This document shows, one piece after another, positions 1 through 11,215 of a stretch of DNA of 64,000 bases. Location: assembly GCA_963281255.1 (NCBI GenBank), contig OY725491.1:4142857-4206856 (forward strand), in the 5' to 3' direction. The notes below the pieces were generated by a model, which was not told where the DNA came from, searched no databases, and saw nothing but the letters and a program-made list of their open reading frames with translations. Position 1 is the stretch's first letter; each line of letters starts with the position of its first letter. This DNA comes from Aphrocallistes beatrix. Its lineage: Eukaryota > Porifera > Hexactinellida > Sceptrulophora > Aphrocallistidae. A program made the position numbers and the translations under genes.

Positions 1-402
1 ATCTTCCAAGCCAATTATCATTTCCAGTCTGTGTTAAAACTCGTTCCTCTGCGACCTATGGTATTCCCTGAATAGCCGTTACGTTAAAAACATACAAGGG
101 TAAGCACTCATTTCAAATTTGAAGTTGAAGTTGAAGCCAGTCAAGTGTATAGATGATCATCAAAATTGCTAAAGTATTTTGAAGTTCATCAAAAATATTT
201 TAGGCTAAACTTTTGATGAAGTCGAAATCAACCTCAATATATGCCTAAAATACACACACACACAGAAACAAGCTGTACGAACTGATTTCCTACAGAGTTG
301 ACATTTGGCTTTTCTACATTGCAGGTCAGGGATTTGTAGTGATGGTCGAATCTGGTGTTGAGCAATCACGTCTATCGACTGGCTAGGTACAGATGCCTTT
401 GG
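1..402. other. Left edge, no gene seen
   Basis: AT-rich sequence with a short CA run near 251-264. It lies downstream of the 3' end of the piggyBac-like gene on the minus strand. I see no continuation of the transposase (no cysteine-rich tail) and no terminal inverted repeat. Confidence 0.5.
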
Positions 403-3400
403 TTAATGGACTGATTGGGACTTCTTCCTAGATGTATAGTGACCACACAATGAGAGAATCACACTCTCTTTAAACCATGCTAGAGTGTGACGCTGCTTCG
501 CTGCTGAGTTCCATTCGCCTCTCTCTTGCTTGGCTGTTTTAAACAGGATCCATCCATTTACGACCGCCGAATCCAGAATATGAAAGAAAACTTTCATGTA
601 CCCACGTTTGGATGAAAGAGGTATTGCATGCTGGCCTACTGATCTATCATGTCTATCCACTCCTCCCATTCGGAAATTGTACGCCTTGAGAATGGGTGGA
701 CTGTGTATGAGTTGGAGTGTATAGTGCATGTTTTCATCACGAATATTCTTTCGATGGCATTGCTTTTCTTTTGAGGATGGAATCGCAGGGATGCAATTGG
801 TGGAGAAGACGACTTTCTTGTCCACTGTACGATATTTCTTGTCCATCCAGACGAGTGTACAGACAGGCTGTTTTTCTGCAACAAGGGTTACTTCATCTCC
901 TCCTCGTCTTGGACGGTAGGTGAATTTAGCATCGCAATTGTACCACTTATAAGCCCAAGTGAGAGGGTGCATGTGAGTAACAAGGTAGTCAAGATCTGGT
1001 GGAAGTTTGGTTGTAGAGGAAGTTCCGACCATTCCCGTTTTACGCTTGGCCAGATAGGCAGCCAGCTCTATGTGGGAGAAGAATCTGTCACAGTAGATAA
1101 CGTGGCCGAGGTCTAAATATGGCTGTGCTAGTTCAATCACTACCTGGCGACGTCCTTCGGCTCCACCGCTCTTTCCTAAATAGATGTTTTGTGTGAGTGA
1201 ATAGCCACAGCACCAACAACAAATTGACCATACCTAAAAATTAATGAAAACAGCTTAATAATAATTCGTATTACATAGTAGTACAGTCAGGGTCGCTTAT
1301 TATGAACCCGCTTAATATGAACACTCGTATATTATGAACAAACACTCTGGTCCCATATCGACAGACTCCATAGGATTTGTATTAAGGCGAGTTCGCTTAA
1401 TATGAAGTCTCTCTATTGTGAACAGGATTTTGGTCCCCAGGGGGTTCATAATAAGCAGCATGTATTAGTCGCGTTATAATGAGAAACTTGGATAAGACAG
1501 AATCTTATATATGTAACTAGCTTCATTGCCTGTAATTTTTCTAGATTTAATTAATAACGACGACGCTATCGAAAATGTCGGAATTGAACGAAAAGGTGGA
1601 TACAATGAATAACAACCACACTATTCTCTACTGTTAATCTGGAACAGGACTGCAAGTATATATTGGAACATCAATTTCTTAACATCCTGTACACGATGGT
1701 TACCTACCAATTTTGGTATGAATCCAACCAAACTAAATTTCGCAGGCTAGTGCTTACTGATGGACGAACGTGTGACACCATCAATGCTAATAGGAGATGT
1801 TCTCTAAAAATGCAATTTACTGCTCTAATTCATTCATTCAAACTCACTTTAATTCCGTATTTGTTGGGCTTAGCTGGCATGTATTGGCGCACCACACTAT
1901 ACCATATAATTTGATCATCATTTCATCTACTGAGAGATCCCGAGCTGCTTTTATTAGTTTAGCAGAATTGGCATTCACAGATTTGAGTTGATTCCCAAGT
2001 TTGGCCTCAAAACGCTCCGCTGTATTTAGTTCCTTTGAGAGGAATTTGTTGTTCGTGAAATGAAGCATACTAAGTAGTTCTTCAAAGCGACCTCGGGTTG
2101 TGTGAGCTGCGAAATGTGGCTGATAGTAGATTTTAGACTCACTAAAATAGGAACGACGATTGGATAACGGCACGAGCGATGTCCAAAGGAGTAGTCCTAT
2201 GAAACATTGTATCTCTTCATAGGTAGGTTCCTTCCAATCATAAAACTTATTTTGCTTACGATAGAGTTTGGTTTGTTCCAAAATGGTAACCATCTCATAA
2301 GAGCGGTAGATAGCATTGAAGAATTTGATCGGCTCATTACAATCACGTAGGTACTGCCCGTGCTGAGAGAGAGAATGCTGTTGGCTCGGCGGATTTGGAT
2401 GTAGCATGTTGATAGGTTCTTCAATTGCAAGCGGTACTTTCTCAAACTTCTTCTCTGGCTTTCTGATTACGGAGAGTGCATTTTCATAAGGTTCCTGATA
2501 GAAAGGAAAGGCTTCGAGTTGTTTCTCAGACATAACTGGATTATTGTGGAGCTTTGCATTTGTCGCGGTCCACAGTTGAGGAAAGAATCTTTCAAGAGGC
2601 GTTTCTCTAGCATACAGCTTTCTTCGATAGCCTTTTTTAGCAACTTGTTGTTCTCTTTCACGATTGGCCTCGATAGTATATACATACAGATCTGTACGGC
2701 AGAACCCAGTTGAGGACCTCTGATCAGGATTGGGAATAAAGGCATGTCGATTTTCCCAGTTCGTTGCGGCATGTGTATAGTAAGTTGGCATGTTGGCACT
2801 AATGTCGTATTTGGGTACTAGCGAATGTTGCGTTGGTTGAACTGTCTCCTCTACTTCTTCACCGATATAGTAAATAGTGATAACGGCTTTCAAAGGCTTG
2901 GAAGCAGGATTATAGTGGTAATCGAGTCGTTTCGCCATTTGTTCCGAATGTGGACTAGAAGAGCGCTTTCTCCTACAAGACTTTGTTTCTATTCGAGAAG
3001 GTGGGAAGATAAAGTGTTGAGGGTCCGCATCTTCTTGATCTGAGTGGGAGGGAATTGTTGGGGTAGAAGAAGCTATCTGCAGCCGTGGCAGTGATTCAGC
3101 AGCTAATTGGCTAGCTGGACTGAGGAGGGGTACGCTTGTGGTGTAAGAATCCACATCACCCTGTATTGTCTGTATTGGTGGTGTTTCAGCCTCGCTGGTG
3201 ACACTGTGCATGGGTTTCTGAGTTTCGAGATAACCATATAAATTGTCATCCACATCATATTCAGATGAAGCATATTCAGAGGACTCATCATATGAAAATT
3301 CTTGATCGTGCATTTGAAGGGTGTTAAGGAACCTACCACTAGTACCATCTCCATGGGTAACTTCGTCTTCTTGCAGGTCATCCCAATTCGAATGAGTGGG

Positions 3401-3421
3401 TTTATCAGATCTACTTGCCAT
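403..3421 (-). pseudogene. piggyBac-like (PGBD/DDE_Tnp_1_7) transposase, two exons, one frameshift
   Basis: Family knowledge: piggyBac enzymes cut and paste DNA at TTAA. Exon 1 is 1848-3421 with an ATG at 3421. It has an acidic, serine-rich N-terminus of about 180 residues, then the transposase domain. The first catalytic Asp is in SVDEMM, near residue 500. Exon 2 is 403-1233 and holds the second Asp in IYCDRFF and the third in MGGVDRHD. The 614-bp intron (1234-1847) has GTGAGT and TTTTAG ends, splits the reading frame between codons, and holds a MITE. After MIKLYG the expected RQYMPAKPNKYGIK continues in another frame, so about one base is lost or two are gained near 1900. The usual C-terminal cysteine-rich finger is absent. 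All three acidic residues survive, so decay looks recent. The N-terminus is longer than usual for the family. Confidence 0.88.
1284..1462. mobile_element. pogo/Tc1-type MITE, 179 bp, inside the piggyBac intron
   Basis: Flanked by TA (1282-1283 and 1463-1464). The left end is CAGTCAGGGTCGCTTATTAT. The right end holds the inverse (GTTCATAATAAGC) but is degraded at the tip. It is the same family and size as the cleaner copy at 59778-59962. It has no coding capacity. Confidence 0.7.
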
Positions 3422-3893
3422 TGATTGATTTGGTAAATATTCGATGTAGGTGGTATATGTTAAAGTATTTTAGAGCTAAATGAATATATATGCAATATAT
3501 GAATACGATTGCCATATGTTCTCACAAGAATTTTGCATTATGCGATAGCTATTATGAGATACAAGTATATATATATATCATCATACGTGCTTCTAAAAAT
3601 AGATGTGTAGTACAAAATGGTAATCAAGCATTGGTATTGGCCCCGCGTATTTGTTGTATTTGCTCTACTCGATATTTAGAACAACTGATGCAGCAAAGAA
3701 AATAGCACAGATTATCAGTTGGTTTTGAGGGTGAACGTGTGGACAACTTCGAGACAAAATGGGAATGTTTTCACTCAAAGAGAAAAAACGATGATGTGCA
3801 AACAAGAGCTATCCAGGCTTTGCTGTGCATGCCCTGCGAAGTATTTTCAAGATACGATTTAGCAAAAAGATTGATTTGCGCAAAAGTATAGTA
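3422..3893. other. Intergenic, AT-rich
   Basis: This is the upstream flank of the piggyBac-like gene. I see no ORF with recognisable content and no convincing promoter. Confidence 0.4.
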
Positions 3894-4069
3894 CAATCAA
3901 CTCCCGTAATTTTGAACACGGATATGGCGAAACACTCAATTATATCGAAATGATTTTTGGTCCCACCATCATAGCATTACTAATACAGAATTACATCGGT
4001 ATCTTATAACGAAGTCTCCCTTATATCTAACTAAAATCGAGGTCCCTTCGAATTCGATAGAGTTCAGTG
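3894..4069. mobile_element. pogo/Tigger-like MITE, 176 bp
   Basis: TA-flanked. The left end CAATCAACTCCCG pairs imperfectly with the right end GATAGAGTTCAGTG. Internal text such as GAACACGGATAT and ATAACGAAG resembles the TIR-proximal sequence of pogo-type MITEs. Non-coding. Confidence 0.5.
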
Positions 4070-4673
4070 TAAATTGAATTAGTGATGTACTACATATAAA
4101 TAAATGAGGTGCTACATAGCGCAAATTGATTTGTCATAACAAATTATTAAATTGTCCGAGACGGGATATCATACTTGGCATACAGGCATACTTTGACTAC
4201 AATTCTGTGTGAAAATGATAAATCGACTTTCCAAATTGTGAATTCGGTTGATTATAGTAATGTCCTTTTTTTGCGTATACAAGTCGATTGTTACAAATGT
4301 GTGTGTGGAAGTGGAATTTAGTATACTAATTTGTGAAAAAATGCAAATTTCATTCAACAAGACAGCAAACAGAAGATGAAGATGCAATATTCTCGACCTC
4401 GAAAAATCAATTCCGATATTATTGCGCAGTTGAGATGACATTTAGTTTAAAAATAGAACCATGATTATATCATCAGATTTAGAATCATATGAAAAGAGCA
4501 GATTCCTTGTACCCAAATAGACAGTTATTCACTCAATCGTAAATAGAATGATGAATGGCTAAAATTAAATGTATTTCTAAATTTAGCGATTTTCTCGCGG
4601 AACTCAGCTAACACCGATTATACTAGTGAATTTTTACAAAAAAACTAAAAATAGAATCAACGAAGTATAAATA
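4070..4673. other. Intergenic, AT-rich
   Basis: No supported gene. A TATAAATA string at about 4666 sits directly before the 4674 start, too close to act as a normal TATA box for that ATG. Confidence 0.35.
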
Positions 4674-5243
4674 ATGGTGTTAACAGCTGCTCAAATACAA
4701 TACAACCCACAATCTACAAACATGTCACAAATCAAGCATCAAGAACACATATTTAAAATGGCTCCCTTATCTACGATTAACAGAGATACCAAATTCATCG
4801 TTAATCTGACGATAGATGAATTTGAGCACAAAGACGTTTTATGCACAAGTTTGGGACAGAGACGCAGCACAATCAGTTCCCAATTTATCGAGGAAATTGC
4901 GACAAAAGAAGGCACTGCTGAACAGGTTAAGGTGACATATTGCTCAGAGCGAAACGGCATTACCTCGCATATTAGACGGGACAAGATACACCAAAACCAC
5001 TATTTAGACATGCTGGAAATGTACACGGAAGAAGAAATTATAAAGGAGTATGGGTGGGGACAATTTCTGATATACAAAAGACATGTAGACAAATTTGGAA
5101 AGAAATTTCGATGGGGCAGCAGACAGAAAACCTTTCAAGAGAGGGAAACAGAACGTCACCCCGGCCAAATTGACCATGTGCAATATTTACCAATGGATGT
5201 AAAAATAGAATTTCACAAATTAGAAGTCATCTGTACTTATTAG
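4674..5243 (+). CDS. Unrecognised intact ORF, 189 residues
   Basis: I do not recognise this protein. It is one of the longest uninterrupted ATG-started frames in a window otherwise full of broken ones. It is charged and rich in Lys, Glu, Arg and His, and I see no signal peptide or membrane segment. There are internal Met codons at residues 17 and 29. A Trp/aromatic-rich patch (YGWGQFLIYKRHVDKFGKKF) at about residues 125-145 is followed by a basic stretch. A possible poly(A) signal AATAAA lies about 40 bp after the stop. It sits between two MITEs, so it may be element cargo, a taxon-restricted gene, or chance. Confidence 0.4.
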   Translation: MVLTAAQIQYNPQSTNMSQIKHQEHIFKMAPLSTINRDTKFIVNLTIDEFEHKDVLCTSLGQRRSTISSQFIEEIATKEGTAEQVKVTYCSERNGITSHIRRDKIHQNHYLDMLEMYTEEEIIKEYGWGQFLIYKRHVDKFGKKFRWGSRQKTFQERETERHPGQIDHVQYLPMDVKIEFHKLEVICTY

Positions 5244-5378
5244 TCTATTGCATGTAGTTGTAGTGTATTGCATTAACATCTTAATAAACCTCCATTAATC
5301 CAAGCAGTGCCAAAAATTATACAATAATACAATTAATAACTAGGGCGAAGATTAAAATAATTGATTAATCTAAAAATA

Positions 5379-5566
5379 TAGTTGACTCTCATTAGTACGT
5401 ACACCAATGGACCACCATCAAAATGTGTACGTCTTATCCGGAGTTCGTACTAACCAAATTAGTTTGTAATATGCACGTACTTTAGTATGTAGGGGATTTA
5501 TTTATAAAGTGTATTCCTTACTACTCTACGTCTAATCCATGTTCGCACTAACGAGAGTGTCAACTG
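5379..5566. mobile_element. TA-flanked MITE, 188 bp
   Basis: TA at 5377-5378 and 5567-5568. The left end TAGTTGACTCTCATTAGTAC and the right end CGCACTAACGAGAGTGTCAA are inverted with a few mismatches. The TA duplication and YAGTTGAC terminus suit the Tc1/mariner-pogo superfamily. Non-coding. Confidence 0.72.
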
Positions 5567-6420
5567 TACAAACCAAATACCATGTGCAAGTAGTCAGGGC
5601 CTCTGAGAGAATCAGAGAGGTCCCGGCCACTGCTAGAATTTAGACTACAATTCCAATAAATGTAAACATGAGAATAAGTGATACATATAATACGATAATA
5701 TGCTGATGCCTCATCTAGTTGTTTTCTTCGTCTTTTGCTAGCACCATGCACCACTTTCAAATTTCCTTTTCAAATTTAATAAAGTATACACTGCCTGGAC
5801 TAAAGTATTCATACTAAGCTATTTAGTGAGTAAAGGGCATTTAATCTGTAAGAGATATGCTTAATTTAACGATTACTCCACATTCGAATTACTCACTTTA
5901 TAAACTTTCCACTCGATTACCCTCCCATGTTAAACATTTTAAACTGTTCCACCTCGTACCACCAATGCTAGCATATATATATACAATGGTGGCAACTCGT
6001 GATATATGTTATAGGGTAACAAATTCCGAAAATACCAAAGTTGCAGGAGAGTAATTATGTCAAATGTTCATAAAGTGAGTAATTTGAACGTAAAGGAAAC
6101 GAATTTTTAGCTACATATATTTACAGTATTTCTTACTAATTAAATGTTATTTGACTTCACAAATGGATTAGTGTTATAACAATTTGTATTGAAATTACGT
6201 ATTAGGGTGTATGACTACTTTGTGCATGGAGTCACGCAGTGTTGCCAGATGAACTGCGTATTGTTGTATAATATAGGATTAAAAAGGACCCTAAAAAGAG
6301 GTATAAAACTTTGGGAGGGGTTACGGAGGGGCTTTGCTCTAACCTATGCAGAATGCGGGAATAATAACAAATGAGGAAATTAGCTCTTACAAAAGCGTTT
6401 TAAACCTATCCAGCGAACAC
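5567..6420. other. Intergenic, AT-rich with a short inverted repeat
   Basis: The only structure I see is TTCGAATTACTCACTTTAT near 5882, with an inverted partner (ATAAAGTGAGTAATTTGAAC) near 6072. This could be a small worn MITE. No gene is supported. Confidence 0.35.
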
Positions 6421-6688
6421 TTCAGTTATCCGAACCCCTTGGTTGGTCAAACTAAAAATATACTAAATTTATTAATGATGCATCCCTGAGTTGAGAATTG
6501 AAAGTAGTACACTGCCATCACTTTATATACTATTGATGATGCTTACATAGATCGATATGTATTTATCCATATTCATCATTATGAGTACTTAGTACTACTG
6601 CCCAACTTTTCTATATAATTACACAATAACTTCAGTTATCCGAACCTCCTCGGTCCCAACCCGTTCGGATAACTGACATCCTACTGTA
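6421..6688. mobile_element. pogo-like repeat remnants
   Basis: TTCAGTTATCCGAACC occurs at 6421 and again near 6632. The second is followed by its inverse (GTTCGGATAACTGA) and ends next to TA. Such TIRs are typical of Tigger/pogo derivatives. Boundaries are unclear because the copies are rearranged. Confidence 0.45.
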
Positions 6689-6949
6689 CTTACAATATCA
6701 ATTTAAAATGACATTTGGAATTGACGAATCGGGATTGAATTGAAGGAAGGTGCTGTCACGAAGTAATTTGGCACCTAAGTAAAGTATCCCCCCCCCTTGA
6801 AGTAGATCCTGCCCCCTTGTGGGGAGTAAGTTGGCCCCAGTAGATAATTTAGTTCGGGCGGGGAGATACTTCGTGACAGTGACAGTGCAACTATACTTCT
6901 TTTGTTTGGTCTCTAGTTCGATTACTACTTAACCATTCCGACGTAGTCC

Positions 6950-7062
6950 CACGCGAATGTACTATATGGATCTAATGTATGACGAATTATCAGGATGAAA
7001 TGCCATTATTCCAAAACCTATTTATTCTCTGGTCCTAAACCATGAAAAAGTCTTAAACTCGA
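6950..7062. repeat. LTR remnant, 3' side of the gypsy element
   Basis: Direct repeat partner of 11005-11120. Both contain GATCTAATGTATGA, then CCAAAACCTATTTATTCTCT, then ACCATGAAAAA. It lies past the integrase end, as expected for the 3' LTR of a minus-strand element. Confidence 0.55.
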
Positions 7063-7249
7063 TCATGACGACGTCATTATACTACCAGATATTAATTAAT
7101 ATTACTCACGGATAGAATTGATGGATGGCTCGAGTATTGCTTTGTTTACTGATGTCTCCATATCCTAAAATAAAATTATCAAATTTGTAGGAATTGATAG
7201 CATTTTAGTTAAAAATAACTGTGCTATTCAACTTACTGTGGAATTAGTG

Positions 7250-7470
7250 CGTTTATAATATATTCGAGAAAGGTGGATTGGCATCCTAGTTGTCTTTTTG
7301 CTGTTGAAATGTCTATGTGCAATAATATGGCTTGGTGTCACTCTATCTACTGAATGTGGTCCAAGATATTTCTTTGCATTTTTGGTTCCGGGCAGATGTT
7401 TGGATTTCTTGATAGTACAAGTACTTGGTCTCCTTCCTCGAATTCCGACCTAAATTTAGCTACCTAGAGA
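7250..7470 (-). pseudogene. Integrase C-terminal (SH3-like) fragment
   Basis: Minus-strand translation gives EFEEGDQVLVLSRNP and then, after a frameshift, YLGPHSVDRVTPSHIIA. This matches the pattern of the chromodomain-proximal/SH3-like end of gypsy integrases (GDxVLV ... GPyxV). It is broken by a frameshift and separated from the next integrase block by about 290 bp without a clear frame. Confidence 0.6.
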
Positions 7471-7754
7471 ATGCGGAGCATTTATATGTAGAAAATTGCT
7501 GGGAGGAGACATCCGCGTTATCGTGGACACTGCACTGTGTCCCCAGTCGCCTTTCTACAAATGAAAAAAAGATTTTGAGTCATGAGATGAATTGAATTTA
7601 CGTCAACAGAAAATATTTTTAATGTGTAGGAAGTGATGCGAATTGCAAAGTTTCTTTGAGAAAATATGGTCTGGTGATGTTAGCATCATTGTCATTACTT
7701 TCTGTAATTAGAACCAGCAGACACTAAAAATAAGAATTACTCACCTATTACGTT

Positions 7755-8160
7755 TTGGTTTACGGTCAAAATCTGTGTTTAAATATTCTGTTCCTTTTTG
7801 GTGTTGTCGATAGCAAACATTCTGTCAGTATCACGAGTTCCATCTATTTCTTTCATCCACTCATCATCATTATTTGGCTGCTCATAGGGATCTGCTTCAT
7901 CAATGGTCATTGGAAGGGTATCAAGTTGGAGGCGATCCTGGATCAGTAGAATCGTATCCATTTGGCTCAGAACGGTCGTCATTATTCGATGATGAGGTAA
8001 TCAAGTTGAGAAGAAGGTTAGAGAAATCATAATCTCTTCTGAACATACGATAGAATGGAGTGTGCCCTGTAGATCGTTTTTTCTGAGTATTTGCTGACAG
8101 AACTGCTGGTTGTAATTTTGCTGTCCATTCTGTATCTCCATCACTCCTCAGTTTCTAAAT
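7755..8160 (-). pseudogene. Integrase core, C-terminal part
   Basis: Minus-strand translation includes WTAKLQPAVLSAN and STGHTPFYRMFRRDYD. The latter is the familiar STGxTPFxxMFGRE segment at the end of the retroviral-type integrase core. An acidic tail follows and the frame ends near 7755. The GREYD-type motif has Arg for Gly. It is probably part of the same gypsy element. Confidence 0.65.
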
Positions 8161-8170
8161 TTTAATATAA

Positions 8171-8461
8171 TTCAATGTTAATTAAATAAATAGGACCGAA
8201 CGCAACAGTGTGAAGAAATAAGGAAGAGAGGAGGGAACTCCAAACTTTGAGGGTAATTAAACATTAGCACTTCAGTTTTATGCTTCATACTATTGAGGCT
8301 TCATTGCCATAGGAAATGGATAGAGATGTCCGCGACATTGTGCAGGACTAAGCTCATACGCTGAGCTCTTCAAAATAGCTCATTTTGTACTTTAAACTTA
8401 ATTCCCGATCGCTATCCTAAAAGTACCATTTATAAAGCTAAGCAAAGAGTTAACTGGGTTA
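8171..8461. other. No gene seen
   Basis: AT-rich spacer within the gypsy remnant. I found no RT or integrase motifs in any frame. Confidence 0.3.
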
Positions 8462-8698
8462 TTACTTTATTGAATATACATACAAAAGAATAATTAAACT
8501 AAATGAAACGTTATACAGAATTAATAAATTAATGTAATTAATTAAAAATCCCTTTCGACTCTCCAGATCCGCCATACGGACTTTAATGTCCGTATCCCTC
8601 AATTCGGCCAGCTCTTGTCTCATGAGACGAACCTCATCAAATATGGCCATCCATTCCCTGGTCTGTAATGCATGAAGGAGAATGGATCTTTGTGACAT
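8462..8698 (-). CDS. Short unrecognised ORF, 78 residues
   Basis: Starts at an ATG (8698). The first 50 residues are amphipathic and charged (EVRLMRQELAELRDTDIKVR), predicting a short coiled coil. The last 27 are hydrophobic with no charge until the final Lys. It lies between two integrase blocks of the decayed gypsy element. It may be an inserted or rearranged piece rather than a gene. I cannot assign a function. Confidence 0.25.
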   Translation of the reverse strand: MSQRSILLHALQTREWMAIFDEVRLMRQELAELRDTDIKVRMADLESRKGFLINYINLLILYNVSFSLIILLYVYSIK

Positions 8699-9096
8699 TG
8701 AGAGTGTGAAAAGTGAGGTGGTGTTTGAGGGTGGATGTGTTATACTAACGATATTTATACAATTTTCAATCCGTGACCCAGAAATTTGAAACCATGATCT
8801 AGAAATTTATCTATCTACATTACAAACACCAAGTATGGTTTCCAAGAAACAAGTGAGTGTTGCGAAATATAGCTGTTAGCTGAATCGTTGTTCTTATTTA
8901 ATTAATTGCCAATGAACATGTGACATTTTACTGAAACCTTGACACTCACGACGAGATAGTGCCAATTTAGAGGCCAACATACGGACACCGTAGAACCCAG
9001 GCCAAGAGGACTAGGTCTATATGAGAACTAAGTGCCAGAGAACTCAGAATCAATCACCTTGTTGGCAGTTGGTGAGACAATACTATGTACGGGTAC

Positions 9097-9175
9097 GTAC
9101 TTACAATATCAATTCAAAATGACATTTGGAATTGCCGAATCGCGATTGAATTGAAGGAAGGTGCTGTCACGAAGT
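9097..9175. repeat. Short repeat shared with 6685-6770
   Basis: TTACAATATCAATTCAAAAT through GGTGCTGTCACGAAGTAA is nearly identical to 6685-6770. It sits at the inner edge of the integrase zinc block and may be an LTR or untranslated fragment of the same retroelement. Confidence 0.5.
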
Positions 9176-9295
9176 AATAATAGGAAGTAGCGGTGGTTAT
9201 CGCTCGAGCAGGTAAGGTCGCGATATCATTGGCCACTGCGTGTCTTGGTTCACTAGCAATTGCGATTGGTTCGAGAGGCTACCTCGACTGATGCT

Positions 9296-9608
9296 TCGGT
9301 TTATTTTTCTGGCAAATATGGCAGCAACGACAAAAACGCCCTACATCGCGTGACATGCCCATCCACTAGAAATGTGTTCTAGTCTTGCCGAGGGGATTCT
9401 TAACACCAGGGTGGGACTCATTATGATTTAGTGCGAGGATCTCATTTCTGAGCATAAAATGTACGACAAACCGTTGACCTTTAGAAAGTAATCCATCGCT
9501 GATGTGCATCCTCGGTTCACGTTTGAATCTCCCTAGTTGGATTACACCACCATGCTCAAGCTGATCCAACGCCAGAGAGGTTGTCTTGTCAGTGCGTAGA
9601 CCCTTCAT
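9296..9608 (-). pseudogene. Gypsy integrase HHCC zinc-binding region
   Basis: The reading frame contains RFVVHFMLRNEILALNHNES followed by HPGVKNP, the H2C2 start of gypsy integrases (His-x3-4-His). A frameshift later, MSRDVGRFCRCCHICQKNKP supplies the Cys pair. The catalytic core should follow but is not found before 9200. It lies just downstream of the RNase H block, as in intact elements. Confidence 0.75.
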
Positions 9609-9624
9609 AATACTTCAACAATAG

Positions 9625-9860
9625 TTAGTCATGATTGGAAGTATAGAAAAAATGTCGTTCAAAATATTCACCGTCATTATTAACATCATAATCTATCTCG
9701 CTTGGCAGTCTTGAGAAGTAGTCTGCAGCTGTATTTTCCATCCTCTTCACGTAGTGGATCTCATATATAATTGCCTCCAGTTCATGTATCCACCTCGAGA
9801 ACAAATGCCTGCGGGTTTCTGTTTGCGTAGCCAACAGAGTGGTTTGTGATCACATAACGA
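9625..9860 (-). pseudogene. Gypsy RNase H C-terminal part
   Basis: DHKPLCWLRKQ appears in one frame and RRHLFSRWIHELEAIIYEIH plus ADYFSRLPSE in the next, so at least one frameshift is present. These are the diagnostic TDHKPL..W and NxxADxLSRLP motifs of Ty3/gypsy RNase H. Confidence 0.8.
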
Positions 9861-9889
9861 CACCACGGGGAGCTTGATGGGCGGCATAC

Positions 9890-10264
9890 ACCATTCGCTA
9901 CATCTCATCCACTTGACTGTTTATCTCCCGCTCCATGTTTGGTGAGAATCTCCTCACGTTCTGCTTCACAGGGCGAGCGTTCCCTGTATCGATCATATAC
10001 TTCGTTATTGAGGTTACTGCGGGTTTCTTAGGGTTCTCGGCAAACACGGAGGAAATTCCTCAAGAGAAATCATTGCATATCCCAGACAGAGGGAAACTCC
10101 CGTTCGCGTGTGTCAGGTGTTAGGCAATAAATGGAGTGTGAAATGTTTCCACAATACGCGATTCGTTCAATTGATCTTTCGCCGCTTTCCTCAGGGAGGA
10201 GGGGAGTTTTGTCTTCCAGATAAGATAGTTACTGAGCCAGAGTCAGCAATCAAATGGCTCCCAT
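9890..10264 (-). pseudogene. Gypsy protease and RT start, internally deleted
   Basis: At 10193-10264 the translation LIADSGSVTILSG gives the aspartic-protease active site (D-S-G). At about 9890-10003 IDTGNARPVKQNVRRFSP and EIxxxVDEM match the start of gypsy reverse transcriptase, followed by an in-frame TAG. The central RT domain (YxDD box) is missing, because the RNase H begins directly afterwards. Confidence 0.7.
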
Positions 10265-10320
10265 AAGGATATTGTGGGAGACAAGGATTCATATTGTCAG
10301 CCTATCTAGTTAACTTCAAG

Positions 10321-11004
10321 TTGTGATGGTGTTTAGAGGAAAAGACCTGGTCAATTGAGGCTTCTTGTCAAACCCAAACTGAGATTGATAATTCTTCTAA
10401 GAATAAGCAAACAAGTAAGCAAGTTGAAAACATCAAAAACTTCAAGGAGCTAAATAAATGATAAATGAGAGAAGGCTTGAAGGGTCACATACTATATCCC
10501 CCTACCAGGCTATCACAGTTAACATGTTCTGAAAGTTTGTGGGTCGGGCCCTTGGTTGAAATAGAATGGCCGATGATTCGTCGCTGATATTTCTTTGAAT
10601 GAAATTATTGAATCCTAACTTTCATTCTCCCATTCATTCTGACAAATATTAAATGATAATCACCCACCCCCTCACGAAATAAAAAATAATACTCTCCCGT
10701 GTCATTTGATATTATTTCAAACTCAAAATGCCCACTTTCTCTTTGCTCTTATACAAAATACTCTCCAACATGCCCACTCCCAATACTATTCAGCTTTTAT
10801 CAATTCTATTTAGCTTTAGAACAAATTCATATTTCCTAACAGTTATCAGCGACGAAACATTCAGGGAAGAAACATCCGACGACGAAACCGTTGAAATCCG
10901 ATCACCTCTATTTCGAGCTACGCGACAGATCGGTTATTAAATATATTCAAGCAAATTTGACATGGGAATTTACTTTGTTGCTGGGAAATGAATGAGTTTC
11001 GCCA
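10321..11004. other. No gene seen
   Basis: AT-rich. It contains short text (ATGCCCACTTTC near 10728, AATGCCAACTTTCGC near 62749) that loosely recurs in the last kilobases of the window. I could not define an element. Confidence 0.3.
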
Positions 11005-11120
11005 GCGAATGTATATAGATCTAATGTATGATGAATCATCAAGATACGTCAGATGAAATGCCTACTAATTATTCCAAAACCTATTTATTCTCTGGTCATT
11101 AACCATGAAAAAATCTTCAT
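11005..11120. repeat. LTR remnant, 5' side of the gypsy element
   Basis: Direct-repeat partner of 6950-7062, with one small insertion relative to it. It lies beyond the protease end of the minus-strand element. Confidence 0.5.
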
Positions 11121-11154
11121 AAAATGAAGCAATCATAGAATATAATTGACAAAA

Positions 11155-11215
11155 CATATGACCTGGTTTGGGTTCGAACCCATGTATATTGTCTGTCGCC
11201 TGAACCATGGATAAG
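11155..11215 (-). other. tRNA-like B-box sequence, possibly a SINE or tRNA relic
   Basis: The minus strand holds GGGTTCGAACCC, a perfect pol III B-box/T-arm, about 30 bases after TGGTTCAGGCGAC. I cannot fold a full cloverleaf with an acceptor stem and anticodon arm, so a decayed tRNA or tRNA-derived SINE head is more likely than a working tRNA. Confidence 0.3.

Larger units (their letters stand above)
6685..11120 (-). mobile_element. Decayed Ty3/gypsy LTR retrotransposon
   Basis: On the minus strand the order is protease, RT start, RNase H, integrase zinc region, integrase C-terminus, which is the Ty3/gypsy order. About 110 bp at 6950-7062 recur in direct orientation at 11005-11120 (shared GATCTAATGTATGA and CCAAAACCTATTTATTCTCT) and flank the coding remnants, so I read them as LTR pieces. 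A second repeat, 6685-6770, recurs at 9097-9175. Most of the RT is deleted. The element cannot be functional. That all the fragments belong to one insertion is inferred from order and strand. Confidence 0.65.

Noticed and set aside
11155-11215. Functional tRNA on the minus strand
   Set aside because: A perfect T-arm/B-box is present, but no acceptor stem or anticodon arm can be paired around it, so I list it only as a tRNA-like relic.
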